A stretch of 64,000 bases of DNA from Sinorhizobium terangae (GTDB lineage: Bacteria; Pseudomonadota; Alphaproteobacteria; Rhizobiales; Rhizobiaceae): positions 43,801 through 107,800 of the forward strand of contig NZ_WITC01000031.1 of assembly GCF_009601505.1 (NCBI RefSeq). Direction: 5' to 3'. This document shows, piece by piece, positions 42,684 through 51,330 of the stretch (positions are counted from its first letter, which is position 1; every line of letters begins with the position of its first letter). The translations under genes were made by a program, and so were the position numbers. The notes under the pieces are model-generated. The model did not search any database and was not told the DNA's origin. It worked only from the letters and a program-made list of their open reading frames with translations.

Positions 42684-43574
42684 ATGAACATGATGTTGCG
42701 CCATGCGCTTCCGCTGCTTGAAATGGATGTGCTGAAGACCTTTGTCGCGATCGCCGAAACCGGCAACTTCACCACCGCGGCGGAGACGGTCTACCGCACG
42801 CCGTCGGCCGTCTCGATGCAGATCAAGAAGCTGGAGGAACTACTCGGCTGTACGCTTTTTCTGCGTGATGCGCGCTCGGTGTCGCTGACGCCGAAGGGGG
42901 AACTGCTGCTCGGCTTTGCCCGCCGGCTCCTGTCGCTCAACAATGAAACGGTGTCGCGCTTCCTTCTGCCCGACATGAACGGTGTGGTCAGGGTCGGTGC
43001 GCCGGAGGACGTCGGCGAGCGGATCCTGCCTGACGTGTTGAAGCGCTTTGCCGAATCCTACCCGAACGTTACCGTCGACGTCTCGATCGGCATGAGCAAC
43101 GCCATGCGCAAGCGCGTGGACGAGCACCGGCTGGACATCGCCATCTTCAACAGCCTGACGGACGATGTGCCGAAGGACACGGAAATCCTGATGCAGGAAA
43201 AGCTCGTCTGGGCGGGCGCGAAATGCGGCAATGCGCATCTGCGCGATCCGCTACCGGTTTCGATGTGGGAAGATGGCTGCGTCTGGCGTGCCGATGCGGT
43301 CGAGAAGCTTTCCCGGGCTGGGCGCAAGTTCCGCGTTGCGTTCCTGAGCGCCTACACCACCGGTCAGCGGGCGGCTGTGCTTGCCGGCCTCGCCATTGCG
43401 CCGCTGCCGCGCTATCTCGTGCGAGGCGAGATGGTCCAACTTGGCGAACACGACGGTCTGCCGGATCTCGGCCACTACGACATCGGGCTCAAGGTCATCG
43501 AGGATGCGCCGGCTCCGGTGCTGGCGGTCGCTGATCATGTGCGTGCCGCCTTTGCCGAACTGCAGATGCAATAG
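42684..43574 (+). CDS. LysR-family regulator
   Basis: A 296-aa regulator. The N-terminal winged helix (about 13-72) has MDVLKTFVAIAETGNFTTAA and SAVSMQIKKLEELLG. The C-terminal effector domain (about 95-290) has DLGHYDIGLKVIEDAP near its end. It groups by eye with the LrhA/PecT-type regulators that act on motility and small envelope genes. The start at 42684 is preferred (GAGGAT upstream); a longer form from 42639 is open. It is divergent from the 112-aa gene and shares promoter motifs with the DUF1127 gene. Confidence 0.85.
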   Translation: MNMMLRHALPLLEMDVLKTFVAIAETGNFTTAAETVYRTPSAVSMQIKKLEELLGCTLFLRDARSVSLTPKGELLLGFARRLLSLNNETVSRFLLPDMNGVVRVGAPEDVGERILPDVLKRFAESYPNVTVDVSIGMSNAMRKRVDEHRLDIAIFNSLTDDVPKDTEILMQEKLVWAGAKCGNAHLRDPLPVSMWEDGCVWRADAVEKLSRAGRKFRVAFLSAYTTGQRAAVLAGLAIAPLPRYLVRGEMVQLGEHDGLPDLGHYDIGLKVIEDAPAPVLAVADHVRAAFAELQMQ

Positions 43575-43680
43575 ACCCATTCAACTCATGGAAGCGTCGT
43601 TCGGGGCGCCGCGTGTTCGATCGGATGCGCGGCGCTTCGTTTTTCCGGGACTGTCGCTTCGATTCTCCAGATTGACAGAC

Positions 43681-43713
43681 ATAAGTCGCAGCTTATAATA
43701 AGCCATGACTTAT
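43681..43713 (+). promoter_or_regulatory. Tandem ArsR-type operators overlapping the start codon
   Basis: Two copies of ATAAG-N6-CTTAT lie at 43681-43696 and 43698-43713, 17 bases apart. The second spans the ATG of the ArsR gene at 43705. The repeated, identical half-sites strongly suggest autorepression. Confidence 0.75.
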
Positions 43714-44016
43714 GAAAATAGATTGTTCGCGGCCCTTGCCGACCCGACCCGGCGTGCGATTTTCGAGCGTGTTGCGGGACAGCGGCAGTCGGTCGCGGAG
43801 CTGGCGCGGGTGATGCCGGTGTCGCAGCCGGCGATTTCGCAGCACCTGAAAGTTCTGAAGGAAGCACAGCTTGTACGTGACGAGCGTTCGGGTGCGCGCC
43901 GGATCTATTCGATCGATCCGGAGGGGCTAGGACCGCTCCGGGCGTGGCTCGACCGCTTCTGGACCGAACAGCTTGCCGCCTTCAAGGCCGCGGTCGAGAC
44001 AGCGGACGATTCCTGA
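43705..44016 (+). CDS. ArsR-family repressor
   Basis: A 103-aa winged-helix repressor. It has FAALADPTRRAIFERVAGQ, SVAELARVMPVSQPAISQHLKVLKEA and the wing YSIDPEGLGPLRAWLD. The metal-binding Cys motif of ArsR/SmtB sensors is absent, so this belongs to the non-metal subgroup usually paired with SRPBCC proteins. The downstream SRPBCC gene begins 41 bases after its stop, probably in one operon. There is no clear ribosome site; the operator overlaps the start. Confidence 0.88.
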   Translation: MTYENRLFAALADPTRRAIFERVAGQRQSVAELARVMPVSQPAISQHLKVLKEAQLVRDERSGARRIYSIDPEGLGPLRAWLDRFWTEQLAAFKAAVETADDS

Positions 44017-44057
44017 AGACATCTGTCAAATCAAAGATGCAATGGGAGGAAAGCATC

Positions 44058-44519
44058 ATGCACACGATCGAGCCGGCTCCGATCCGCAAGTCCGTCACCG
44101 TCCGCGCATCAGCGGAAAAGGCCTTTGAAATCTTCGTCAATGGCATGGGAAGCTGGTGGATCAAGGACCATAGCCTGACCGAATCCGGCCAGAAGACGGT
44201 GGTGGTCGAGGCGGTTGCCGGTGGCCGGTGGTATGAGATCGGCAATGCCGGCGAGGAGCGGGACTGGGGCCGCGTGATTGCCTGCGACCGGCCGAACCGC
44301 ATCCTCTTCGCCTGGCAGCTCAACGCCGATTTCGACTTTGATCCCGCCCTCCACACCGAAGTGGAAGTTCTGTTCGAAGCGAAAAGCGAGAATGAAACGA
44401 CAGTCGTCCTCGAACATCGCGAACTCGCCAATTACGGCGCCAAGGCGCAGGATGTGCGCGGCATGCTCGATTCTGGCTGGGGCGGATTGCTGGCCTCCTA
44501 TGTCGCTCAAGCGGCGTAG
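44058..44519 (+). CDS. SRPBCC (AHSA1-like) domain protein
   Basis: A 153-aa START-like ligand-binding protein. It has IRKSVTVRASAEKAFEIFVNG, then WGRVIACDRPNRILFAWQL and a C-terminal helix RGMLDSGWGGLLASYVAQA. The fold has a hydrophobic cavity; the ligand is unknown. It pairs with the upstream ArsR repressor, a common arrangement (ArsR-SRPBCC). GGGAGG before the ATG at 44058 sets the start. Confidence 0.87.
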   Translation: MHTIEPAPIRKSVTVRASAEKAFEIFVNGMGSWWIKDHSLTESGQKTVVVEAVAGGRWYEIGNAGEERDWGRVIACDRPNRILFAWQLNADFDFDPALHTEVEVLFEAKSENETTVVLEHRELANYGAKAQDVRGMLDSGWGGLLASYVAQAA

Positions 44520-44525
44520 GGCCTG

Positions 44526-44626
44526 AAGCGCGTCGCGTTCAACCGGACGCGTGCGACGCGCTTAGGTCATTGCTTTTATGCATGTCATTGTCCCGAAATC
44601 GTTTCACACCTTTGGGCGACATGCAT
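44526..44626. repeat. Second type of intergenic repeat with two inverted repeats
   Basis: AAGCGCGTCGC (44526-44536) pairs with GCGACGCGCTT (44553-44563), an 11-bp stem. ATGCATGTC (44578-44586) pairs with GACATGCAT (44618-44626). This two-part element differs in sequence from the family at 4112 and 14573. It fills the gap between the convergent SRPBCC and DUF1127 genes. Confidence 0.7.
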
Positions 44627-44641
44627 TAACCCGCGCCAAAC

Positions 44642-44893
44642 TCACCGCATGGACAACAGGGTGGTCATCACGCCCGCCTTGATCTCGATCACGGGCTTCG
44701 CTTCTAGCGCGTCTACCGGATAGCCGATGTCTTTGAGCTCGTCGCGGCTGAGGCTTTCGAGCGCTCTCAGTGTTTGCGCATGCCGATGCCGCTTGGCAAA
44801 GGCGGCCCCAACGCTTGCGAACCGTTCTGCGAGAGCGTGGACGAAATCTCCGGTGTGGCCTGCGTATCCGGAGTGGTATTCTGCGGTAGCCAT
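44642..44893 (-). CDS. DUF1127 small protein, second copy
   Basis: An 83-aa protein with RFASVGAAFAKRHRHAQTLR followed by ALESLSRDELKDIGYPVD, the DUF1127 motif. A C-terminal extension (KPVIEIKAGVMTTLLSMR) is longer than in the copy at 41804. The ATG at 44893 has GGAGG five bases upstream, and upstream in-frame ATGs lack such a site. The stop lies directly beside the repeat element, and no separate terminator is seen. Confidence 0.82.
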   Translation of the reverse strand: MATAEYHSGYAGHTGDFVHALAERFASVGAAFAKRHRHAQTLRALESLSRDELKDIGYPVDALEAKPVIEIKAGVMTTLLSMR

Positions 44894-45065
44894 TTCGGCC
44901 TCCATCTTCGAACTGATGAAGGGACCTTGCCATGGCCGCGTTTTACCGCTGTTCAGGCGGCTGTGAAATGCGGGTGAGGCCGAAGGGGACAAGCGCTAAA
45001 TCTGCGTTAAATCGAGCGTAATCAATGCTAACGTGGCTCGTATTTTTCTCAAGTGGAGCCAGCGC

Positions 45066-47051
45066 ATGCGCATTCGGTTGCTCGGGGAGCTCTCCGTCTT
45101 TTCGTCGTCGGATCAACCGGTTCGGTTCACGACGCGCAAGACCGCGCTCGTCTTTGCCGCCCTGGTCCTGGCGGGCCGTCGCGGCGTGCGACGCGCCCTG
45201 CTGGCCGATGGCTTCTGGCCGGGACGTGGCGAGGCTCAGGCGCGCAATAGCCTGCGCCAAGCGCTCGTCGACATCCGGCGCGCTTTCCCGGCCGGCAACA
45301 GTACTGCGATCGAGATCGAGTCCGACCTCGAGACGGTCAGGCTCGCCGCCGCCTCCGGCGAGGCCGACCTTTGGGTCTTCGATCACCTGATCGAGCAGGG
45401 CGGGGTCCGTAGCCTTGCGGCCGCGGCCGAGCTTTACCGCGGCGATCTCCTCTCCGAGACCTCGATTCCCGACGAGCTCGAACAATGGTTCCAACCGGAC
45501 CGTGGCAACTACCGGCAGAAGGCGTTGCAGCTCGTTGATCGGTTGAGCCGTGAGCTGAACGCTGGCGGCGACGTGGCGGGCGAGCAGGTCTGCGAGCGCC
45601 TGGCGGAACGGCTGCTGGCCTCCGAACCCGCCGCCGAGGAAGCGCACCGCGCCATGATCCGGATCTATCAGCATCGCGGACAAGCCAATGCCGCCATGCG
45701 GCAATATCTCCTCTGCCGCGAAGCGCTAGGGCGCGAACTCGGCGTCGAGCCGGAAGCGACGACACGGGCGCTGATCGAGACGCCCCCGGAAGCGCCGCCG
45801 CCGGAGTCATCCGCCGCTGTGAAAAGTGACACGCCGGTTGCGGTGCCCCGCGAAAGGGAGCAGCCCTCCGTCGTCGTCATGCCGTTCGATAATCTGAGCA
45901 GCGAAGAGGACGACTATTTCGTCGATGGCGTCGTCGAGGAGATCACGGCGGCGCTGTCGCGCGTTCGGGATTTCTTCGTGATCGCCCGCCAATCGGCCTT
46001 CACCTACAAGGGCCGCTTCATCGATGTGCGCGAGGTCGGGGCCGAGCTCGGTGTGACCTACGTGGTGGAGGGCACGGTTCGGCGCGGTGGCGACCGTCTG
46101 CGCATCTCCGTGCAACTGGTCGACGCGGAGTCGCGCAAGCAATTGTGGTCGGATCGTTACGAGGGGGTGAGCGCGGATCTGTTCGAGTTCCAGGACCGCA
46201 TCGCCGCCCAGGTCGCCGGAGCCATCCATCCGGCCGTGCGCCACGCGGAGATTGAATCCGCGACGCGCAAGCCGCCCGCGAATCTCAGGGCGTACGACCT
46301 GGTGATGCGTGCCTTCCCAAAGCTCTGGGGCCAGAATGCCGTAGCAATCGCGGAGGCGATGAAGACGCTCGAGGAAGCGCTCAAACTCGACCCGAAATAT
46401 GGCCGCGCACATGCGCTGCTTGCCTGGTGCCACGCGCTGAACATCACCTATCTCTGGTCGCCGAACCAGGCTGCCGAGTTGCAGGCGACGCTTGATGCCG
46501 TCGATCGGGCATCAGGCCTTATCGAGGACGACCCGACGGCGCTGACCGCCTGCGGGGCAGCGGTCAGCCTTTCTGGCGATCAGCAAAGGGCGGCAGCGCT
46601 GATCGAGAGCGCGCTCGCACTCGATCCGAACAATGCCTGGGCCTGGACCCGGTTCGGCTGGGTCGGCGTCTACCGGGACGAGGCTGCCGAGGCGCAGGAG
46701 CGGTTCGAGCGGGCGATACGGCTGAGCCCGCTCGATCCCTTCCTGTTCAACATGCGCATGGGGCTCGGGGCTGCCCACGCGCTCGCCGGCCGGTTTTCCG
46801 AGGCGGTCGCGATCGCCCGGGACGTGGTCACGCGCCATACGAACGTGACCTGGGCCTATCGTCAGTTGGCGGCCTGGGCCGCCATGAACGACGACATGAA
46901 GACCGCCCATTGGGCGGCCGAGCGGTTTCTCGCCATTCAGCCCGACTACACGATCGCCAAATACATCGCGCTTCCTTCGCTGCGCGACGTCAGCCGGTTC
47001 CGCGAGACGATGGCGGAAGGCATGACGAAGGCGGGGCTGCCGGAGAATTAG
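45066..47051 (+). CDS. SARP-like regulator with BTAD, TolB-N-like and TPR domains
   Basis: A 661-aa signalling protein. The N-terminal winged helix (about 1-85; MRIRLLGELSVF, LLADGFWPGRGEAQARNSLRQAL) and BTAD helical domain (about 95-235; YLLCREALGRELGVEPEA) are of SARP type. A TolB-N-like domain (about 260-390; VVVMPFDNLSSEEDDYFVDG) follows, then several TPRs (about 415-640). Rhizobial relatives are often annotated as adenylate cyclase-like, but no cyclase catalytic motif is present. GGAG seven bases before the ATG at 45066 sets the start. Confidence 0.83.
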   Translation: MRIRLLGELSVFSSSDQPVRFTTRKTALVFAALVLAGRRGVRRALLADGFWPGRGEAQARNSLRQALVDIRRAFPAGNSTAIEIESDLETVRLAAASGEADLWVFDHLIEQGGVRSLAAAAELYRGDLLSETSIPDELEQWFQPDRGNYRQKALQLVDRLSRELNAGGDVAGEQVCERLAERLLASEPAAEEAHRAMIRIYQHRGQANAAMRQYLLCREALGRELGVEPEATTRALIETPPEAPPPESSAAVKSDTPVAVPREREQPSVVVMPFDNLSSEEDDYFVDGVVEEITAALSRVRDFFVIARQSAFTYKGRFIDVREVGAELGVTYVVEGTVRRGGDRLRISVQLVDAESRKQLWSDRYEGVSADLFEFQDRIAAQVAGAIHPAVRHAEIESATRKPPANLRAYDLVMRAFPKLWGQNAVAIAEAMKTLEEALKLDPKYGRAHALLAWCHALNITYLWSPNQAAELQATLDAVDRASGLIEDDPTALTACGAAVSLSGDQQRAAALIESALALDPNNAWAWTRFGWVGVYRDEAAEAQERFERAIRLSPLDPFLFNMRMGLGAAHALAGRFSEAVAIARDVVTRHTNVTWAYRQLAAWAAMNDDMKTAHWAAERFLAIQPDYTIAKYIALPSLRDVSRFRETMAEGMTKAGLPEN

Positions 47052-47102
47052 GGCTAGCAGTCGCGGTCGCAGCAGCCACGGCGCTTGTCGAAATAGCCGG
47101 TT

Positions 47103-48257
47103 CTATTTCGCCGGCAGACGCCGCTTGACGATCGCGGCATGGAAACGGCACCCATGGATCAGCCCGGCATCGTTGAAATCGTAGGTCGGATTGTGCAGCG
47201 GCGCGGAGTCCTTGCCGTTTCCGAGGAAGACGAAGCAGCCGGGAACGTGTTCGAGGAAGCGGGCGAAATCCTCCGAGCCGGTCATCGGCTCGCGGGCCGT
47301 GGCGATATGATGCGGTTCGAACACGGTTCTTGCGGCGGCGAAGGCTTCGTCGACCAGGGCGGCATCGTTGAGAAGGGGCACGAATTCGCGCGTATAAGTC
47401 ACCTCGGCGGAGACGTTGTAGGTCAGCGCCGTGCCTTCCGCGATCACGCGCATCTGCTTCTCGATCTCGGAACTGACTTCCGGCCGGAAACTCCGGGCAT
47501 CGCCAAGAACGCGGGCAAGGCCTGGCAGGGCGTTGCGTGTCCCGTCGGTGATGAACTCCGTGACCGAGACGACGCCGATATCTGCAGGACTTAAGCGGCG
47601 CGAGACGATCGTCTGCAGGTTCGTGACGAGGGCGCAGGCGGCAACCAGCACCTCGTTGCCGGCATGCGGACGCGCGGCATGGCCGCCGACGCCCTTGAGA
47701 ACGATTTCAAAGTTGTCTTCAGCCGACATCATGGCGCCGGCACGCGTCTCGAAATGGCCAACCGGAAGCCCCGGCATGTTGTGCAGCCCGTAGATTTCCT
47801 CGAACGGAAATCGCTCCATCAGACCATCGTCAAGCATGGCGAGCGCGCCCTTGCCCCATTCCTCTGCTGGCTGAAAAATGAAGCGCACGGTACCGTCGAA
47901 GCCACCGTCTTCGGCGAGCAGCTTTGCAGCGCCCAGCAGCATTGTCGTGTGGCCGTCGTGCCCGCAGGCATGCATAACGCCCGGGTTTTGCGAACGATAC
48001 TCAGCCGTTCCCTGTTCCGGAATGCGCAGCGCGTCCATGTCGGCGCGAAGCGCAATGGCGCGGTTGCCGCTGCCGCGACGGAGCGTGCCGACGACGCCGG
48101 TGCCGCCGATGCCCTCGGCGACATCAAGCCCGAACTCCCTGAGCTTCGCTGCGACGAAGGCGGAGGTCCGCTTCTCCTCGAAACCGAACTCCGGATGGGC
48201 GTGAAGATCGCGCCGCCATCCCGTCATTTCCCGTTCGAGCATCGCGAGATCGGTCAT
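47103..48257 (-). CDS. M20-family amidohydrolase (hippurate/N-acyl amino acid hydrolase type)
   Basis: A 384-aa metal-dependent amidohydrolase. Metal-site motifs are HACGHDGHTTMLLG, FIFQPAEEWGKGA and the conserved HNMPG, with MTGSEDFARFLE near the C-terminus. It removes acyl groups from N-acyl amino acids or related amides. It is the last gene of a three-gene operon and its start overlaps the stop of the previous gene by four bases (ATGA). In this context the likely substrate is an N-substituted diaminopropionate or its product, by inference. Confidence 0.87.
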   Translation of the reverse strand: MTDLAMLEREMTGWRRDLHAHPEFGFEEKRTSAFVAAKLREFGLDVAEGIGGTGVVGTLRRGSGNRAIALRADMDALRIPEQGTAEYRSQNPGVMHACGHDGHTTMLLGAAKLLAEDGGFDGTVRFIFQPAEEWGKGALAMLDDGLMERFPFEEIYGLHNMPGLPVGHFETRAGAMMSAEDNFEIVLKGVGGHAARPHAGNEVLVAACALVTNLQTIVSRRLSPADIGVVSVTEFITDGTRNALPGLARVLGDARSFRPEVSSEIEKQMRVIAEGTALTYNVSAEVTYTREFVPLLNDAALVDEAFAAARTVFEPHHIATAREPMTGSEDFARFLEHVPGCFVFLGNGKDSAPLHNPTYDFNDAGLIHGCRFHAAIVKRRLPAK

Positions 48258-49501
48258 CGGATCTTTCCTTCAGCGGCTAGGCGTTGGATGACATCGAGCA
48301 GGACATTGGCTCCGGCGACGAGATCGGTGTCGGCCGTATATTCGCGCGGGTTGTGGCTAATGCCGCCAACGCTCGGCACGAAAATCATTGCCGCTGGTGC
48401 AATCCGCGCGATCATCTGCGCGTCATGGCCGGCGCCGGAGGTCATCCGTTTCGAGGCGAGGCCGCGCCCGCGGGCTGCCTCCTCGATGATCCCGACAATC
48501 CTTGCGTCGAAGGTCACCGGCTCAAACCGCGCCAGGCGCTCGGTCGAAATCGTCATGTTCTCGGCCGTCGCCAAGTCTTGCAGATAGGCGGCGAGCGCGG
48601 CTTCCTCCGCTTTCAGCCGCTCCGCGTCGGGATCGCGCAGATCGACCGTGAAGGTGGCGCGCGCTGGGATCACATTGATGGCGTTCGGCTCGAAGGCGAT
48701 ACAGCCGACGGTGGCGACGGTCGGCGTATTGGACGCCGTTGCGCGGTCGTGCAGGAAGCCGATCACGCGGGCGGCCGCGTAGCCGGCATCGCGCCGCATC
48801 GACATCGGTGTCGTGCCGGCGTGGTTGGCGACGCCCTCGATCGTAATCCTCTGCCAGGAAATGCCCTGCAGGTTCTCGACGGCTCCGATCGGCACGCCTT
48901 CGCGCTCCAGGACCGGGCCTTGTTCGACATGGAGCTCGACATAGGCATGCGGCTTCGAAAAGCCCGGCCCATCCGCGCCGGCATAGCCGATGCGGCGCAA
49001 TTCCTCGCCAAGTATGCTGCCGTCGGTGCCAACCGTCGCAAGCGCCTCGTCGAGGGAAAGCCCGCCGGCATAGACCAGCGACCCCATCATGTCGGGGGCA
49101 TAGCGCACGCCTTCCTCATTGGTAAAGGCAGCGATGGCAATCGGGCGGCCGAGGGCGGCGCCGGCCTCCCTCAGCGTCTGGATCGCCTCCAGGCCGGATA
49201 GCACCCCGTAGCAGCCGTCGTAAATGCCGGCGTCGATGACGGTATCGATATGCGAGCCGATGAGAACGGGCGCCTTCTCGGCGTTGCCGGCCTCGCGCCA
49301 CACGCCGAAGATATTGCCGATGCGATCGACGGCGATCTCCAGGTCCGCCTCGCGGAGCCACCGGACAAGCTGATCCCGACCGGCCTTGTCTGCGTCCGAG
49401 CCTGCGAGCCGCGTCAGCCTGCCGTCGCCGTCGCGGCCGACTTCGCCGAGGGCGTGGATACGGCTGAGCAGCCGGTCCGCATTGATTGAAACGGCGCTCA
49501 T
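48254..49501 (-). CDS. M20-family Zn hydrolase (allantoate amidohydrolase / N-carbamoyl amino acid hydrolase type)
   Basis: A 415-aa hydrolase. It has LIGSHIDTVIDAGIYDG, TNEEGVRYAPDMMGS, ELHVEQGPVLE and the C-terminal SGAGHDAQMIARIAP, all typical of the allantoate amidohydrolase, beta-ureidopropionase and N-carbamoyl-L-amino acid hydrolase group. It probably cleaves an ureido (N-carbamoyl) or amide bond. It overlaps both neighbours by four bases. Pairing with diaminopropionate ammonia-lyase recalls E. coli ygeX-ygeY and suggests release of 2,3-diaminopropionate from a ureido or acyl derivative. Confidence 0.87.
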   Translation of the reverse strand: MSAVSINADRLLSRIHALGEVGRDGDGRLTRLAGSDADKAGRDQLVRWLREADLEIAVDRIGNIFGVWREAGNAEKAPVLIGSHIDTVIDAGIYDGCYGVLSGLEAIQTLREAGAALGRPIAIAAFTNEEGVRYAPDMMGSLVYAGGLSLDEALATVGTDGSILGEELRRIGYAGADGPGFSKPHAYVELHVEQGPVLEREGVPIGAVENLQGISWQRITIEGVANHAGTTPMSMRRDAGYAAARVIGFLHDRATASNTPTVATVGCIAFEPNAINVIPARATFTVDLRDPDAERLKAEEAALAAYLQDLATAENMTISTERLARFEPVTFDARIVGIIEEAARGRGLASKRMTSGAGHDAQMIARIAPAAMIFVPSVGGISHNPREYTADTDLVAGANVLLDVIQRLAAEGKIR

Positions 49502-50712
49502 GCTGTCGCTCCCTGTGCCTGCCGGCGACCGATGACCTCCGCCGGGGCCATGCCGACAAGCTCGGCATAACGCTCCGGGTCGGTGGCGCCCTCTGTGTTG
49601 AAAAGCAGGACGCGCGACGTTTCATCGAGACCGACCGCTGCCCGGATGGCGGGGGTGGTCGCCGCCCGCACAAGCCCCGCCAGTCCCGCGCCGCCGCTTT
49701 CTCCCGCGACAATCGCTGGATCGTTGCCGGAGGGGCGCGCCAGCCGGTTCATCGCGGCAATCGCGTCCTGCTCGTCGACGGTCATGAAGACGTCCGCGAC
49801 GTGCTTGAGCACCCGCCAGGCGACAAGCGAGGGATCATAGCATTCGAGCATGGCCATCACCGTCGGCTCGCCATAGGCGATCTTCACGGGATGCCCGGCA
49901 CGCGCCGTCTCGAAGATGCAGGCGGCGCGCACGGGGTCGACGACGGTGAAGATCGGCCGCCGGTCGCCGAATGTCAGCGCGAGATGACCGCTGACGGCTG
50001 CGGCGACGCCACCAACGCCAGCCTGCACGAAGACATGCGTCGGCGGTTCCGGCAGGCGACGCAGCGCCTCGCGGACCATTGCCGTATAGCCCTGCATCAC
50101 CAAGCCGGGAATGCGCTCGTATCCCACCCAGGACGTGTCTGAGACGATCGTCCAGTGGTTTTCGGTCGCGATCCGCGCCGCTTCGGCAACGGTATCGTCG
50201 TAGGTGCCGTCGACGCGTACCATCTCGGCGCCGAAGCGGGAGATCGCCTCCACGCGGGCCTCGCTGACGCCGCCATGTACGAAAATCACCGCCTTCGCGC
50301 CAACGAGTTCGGCTCCCTGCGCCACCGAGCGGCCGTGATTGCCGTCGGTCGCGCAGGCGAAGGTCATCGTCGCAGCCACCGCCTTCACATCCGGCGAATG
50401 CAGTTCGGCAATCTCGACCACCCGCCCGAGGCGCCGTTCCGCCTCTTCCAGCACCAGCCTGATCACCGCATAGGCGCCACCGAGCGCCTTGAAGCTGCCG
50501 AGACCGAGACGATGGCCCTCATCCTTGATGTGGACGGCGCCGACGCCAAGCGCGGCGGCCTGCGCCGGCAGGGAATGCAGCGGCGTTTCGGCGTGATTGG
50601 CGCGGTGCGCGAGGAAGCGTTCGACCGTTTCCGCCGCGCTTTCGCCGAGGGTTTCGGCGTCGACCGGGGCGAGCGGCGCGTTGTGGCTGGGAAGGGTGTT
50701 GAGGAGAAACAT
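49498..50712 (-). CDS. dpaL: Diaminopropionate ammonia-lyase
   Basis: A 404-aa PLP enzyme that converts 2,3-diaminopropionate to pyruvate and two ammonia. The PLP lysine is in GLGSFKALGGAYAV (Lys75). The phosphate-binding glycine loop is QAGVGGVAAAVSGH, and ATDGNHGRSVAQGA is the substrate-side motif of this fold-type II family. It is the first gene of a coupled three-gene operon. It is divergent from an Lrp-type regulator 100 bases away, which likely activates it in response to the substrate amino acid. Confidence 0.9.
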   Translation of the reverse strand: MFLLNTLPSHNAPLAPVDAETLGESAAETVERFLAHRANHAETPLHSLPAQAAALGVGAVHIKDEGHRLGLGSFKALGGAYAVIRLVLEEAERRLGRVVEIAELHSPDVKAVAATMTFACATDGNHGRSVAQGAELVGAKAVIFVHGGVSEARVEAISRFGAEMVRVDGTYDDTVAEAARIATENHWTIVSDTSWVGYERIPGLVMQGYTAMVREALRRLPEPPTHVFVQAGVGGVAAAVSGHLALTFGDRRPIFTVVDPVRAACIFETARAGHPVKIAYGEPTVMAMLECYDPSLVAWRVLKHVADVFMTVDEQDAIAAMNRLARPSGNDPAIVAGESGGAGLAGLVRAATTPAIRAAVGLDETSRVLLFNTEGATDPERYAELVGMAPAEVIGRRQAQGATA

Positions 50713-50814
50713 GGCCGACCTCGTTCAAAAGCTGGCGAAGATATATTGCATATCCGACGAAAATTGCGCTGTATTTGAAGATGCAGGTTGCAAGTTTGTT
50801 TCGTGAGGAGCCCC

Positions 50815-51294
50815 TTGGCAAAACCGAGCCGCGAAATTGCCCTCGATTCCTTCGACCTGGCGATCCTGAAGATCCTGCAGCGAAACAATGCGACGCCGCA
50901 GCGCACAATCGGCGAGGCGGTCAATCTCTCAGCGCCGGCGGTGCAGCGGCGGATCAAGCGCATGGAGGAGGCGGGTGTCATCGCGGCCAATTGCGCCATC
51001 GTCGATCCGGCCAAGGTCGGCCGGCCGATCACGATCTTTGTCGAGGTAGAGGTGATCAGCGAGACGGCCGAATTGATCGACGCGGCAAAGGCGGAGTTTT
51101 CGGCCGCGCCGGAGGTGCAGCAATGCTACTACGTCACCGGCGAGGCGGATTTCATCCTGGTCATCGTCGTCGCCACCATGGCCGATTACGAGGCGCTGAC
51201 GCGGCGGCTCTTCTTCGGCAACACCAACGTGAAAAAATTCCGCACCTTCGTCGCCATGGACCGGGTGAAGGTGGCGCTGACGGTGCCGCTTTGA
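50815..51294 (+). CDS. Lrp/AsnC-family regulator
   Basis: A 159-aa regulator. The N-terminal HTH (about 7-62) has LDSFDLAILKILQRNNATPQ and LSAPAVQRRIKRMEEAG. The C-terminal RAM/AsnC effector domain has VQQCYYVTGEADFILVIVV. The start is taken as TTG at 50815 because GAGGAG lies four bases upstream. The divergent dpaL operon is the probable target, as in other systems where an Lrp regulator senses the amino acid being degraded. Confidence 0.85.
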   Translation: MAKPSREIALDSFDLAILKILQRNNATPQRTIGEAVNLSAPAVQRRIKRMEEAGVIAANCAIVDPAKVGRPITIFVEVEVISETAELIDAAKAEFSAAPEVQQCYYVTGEADFILVIVVATMADYEALTRRLFFGNTNVKKFRTFVAMDRVKVALTVPL

Positions 51295-51330
51295 GATCCT
51301 ACGGCGCCGCGCGGGGAAGAGTGATGGCGG

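Noticed and set aside
47664..48587. 307-codon plus-strand open frame
   Set aside because: It is antisense to the two M20 hydrolases; no domain is visible.
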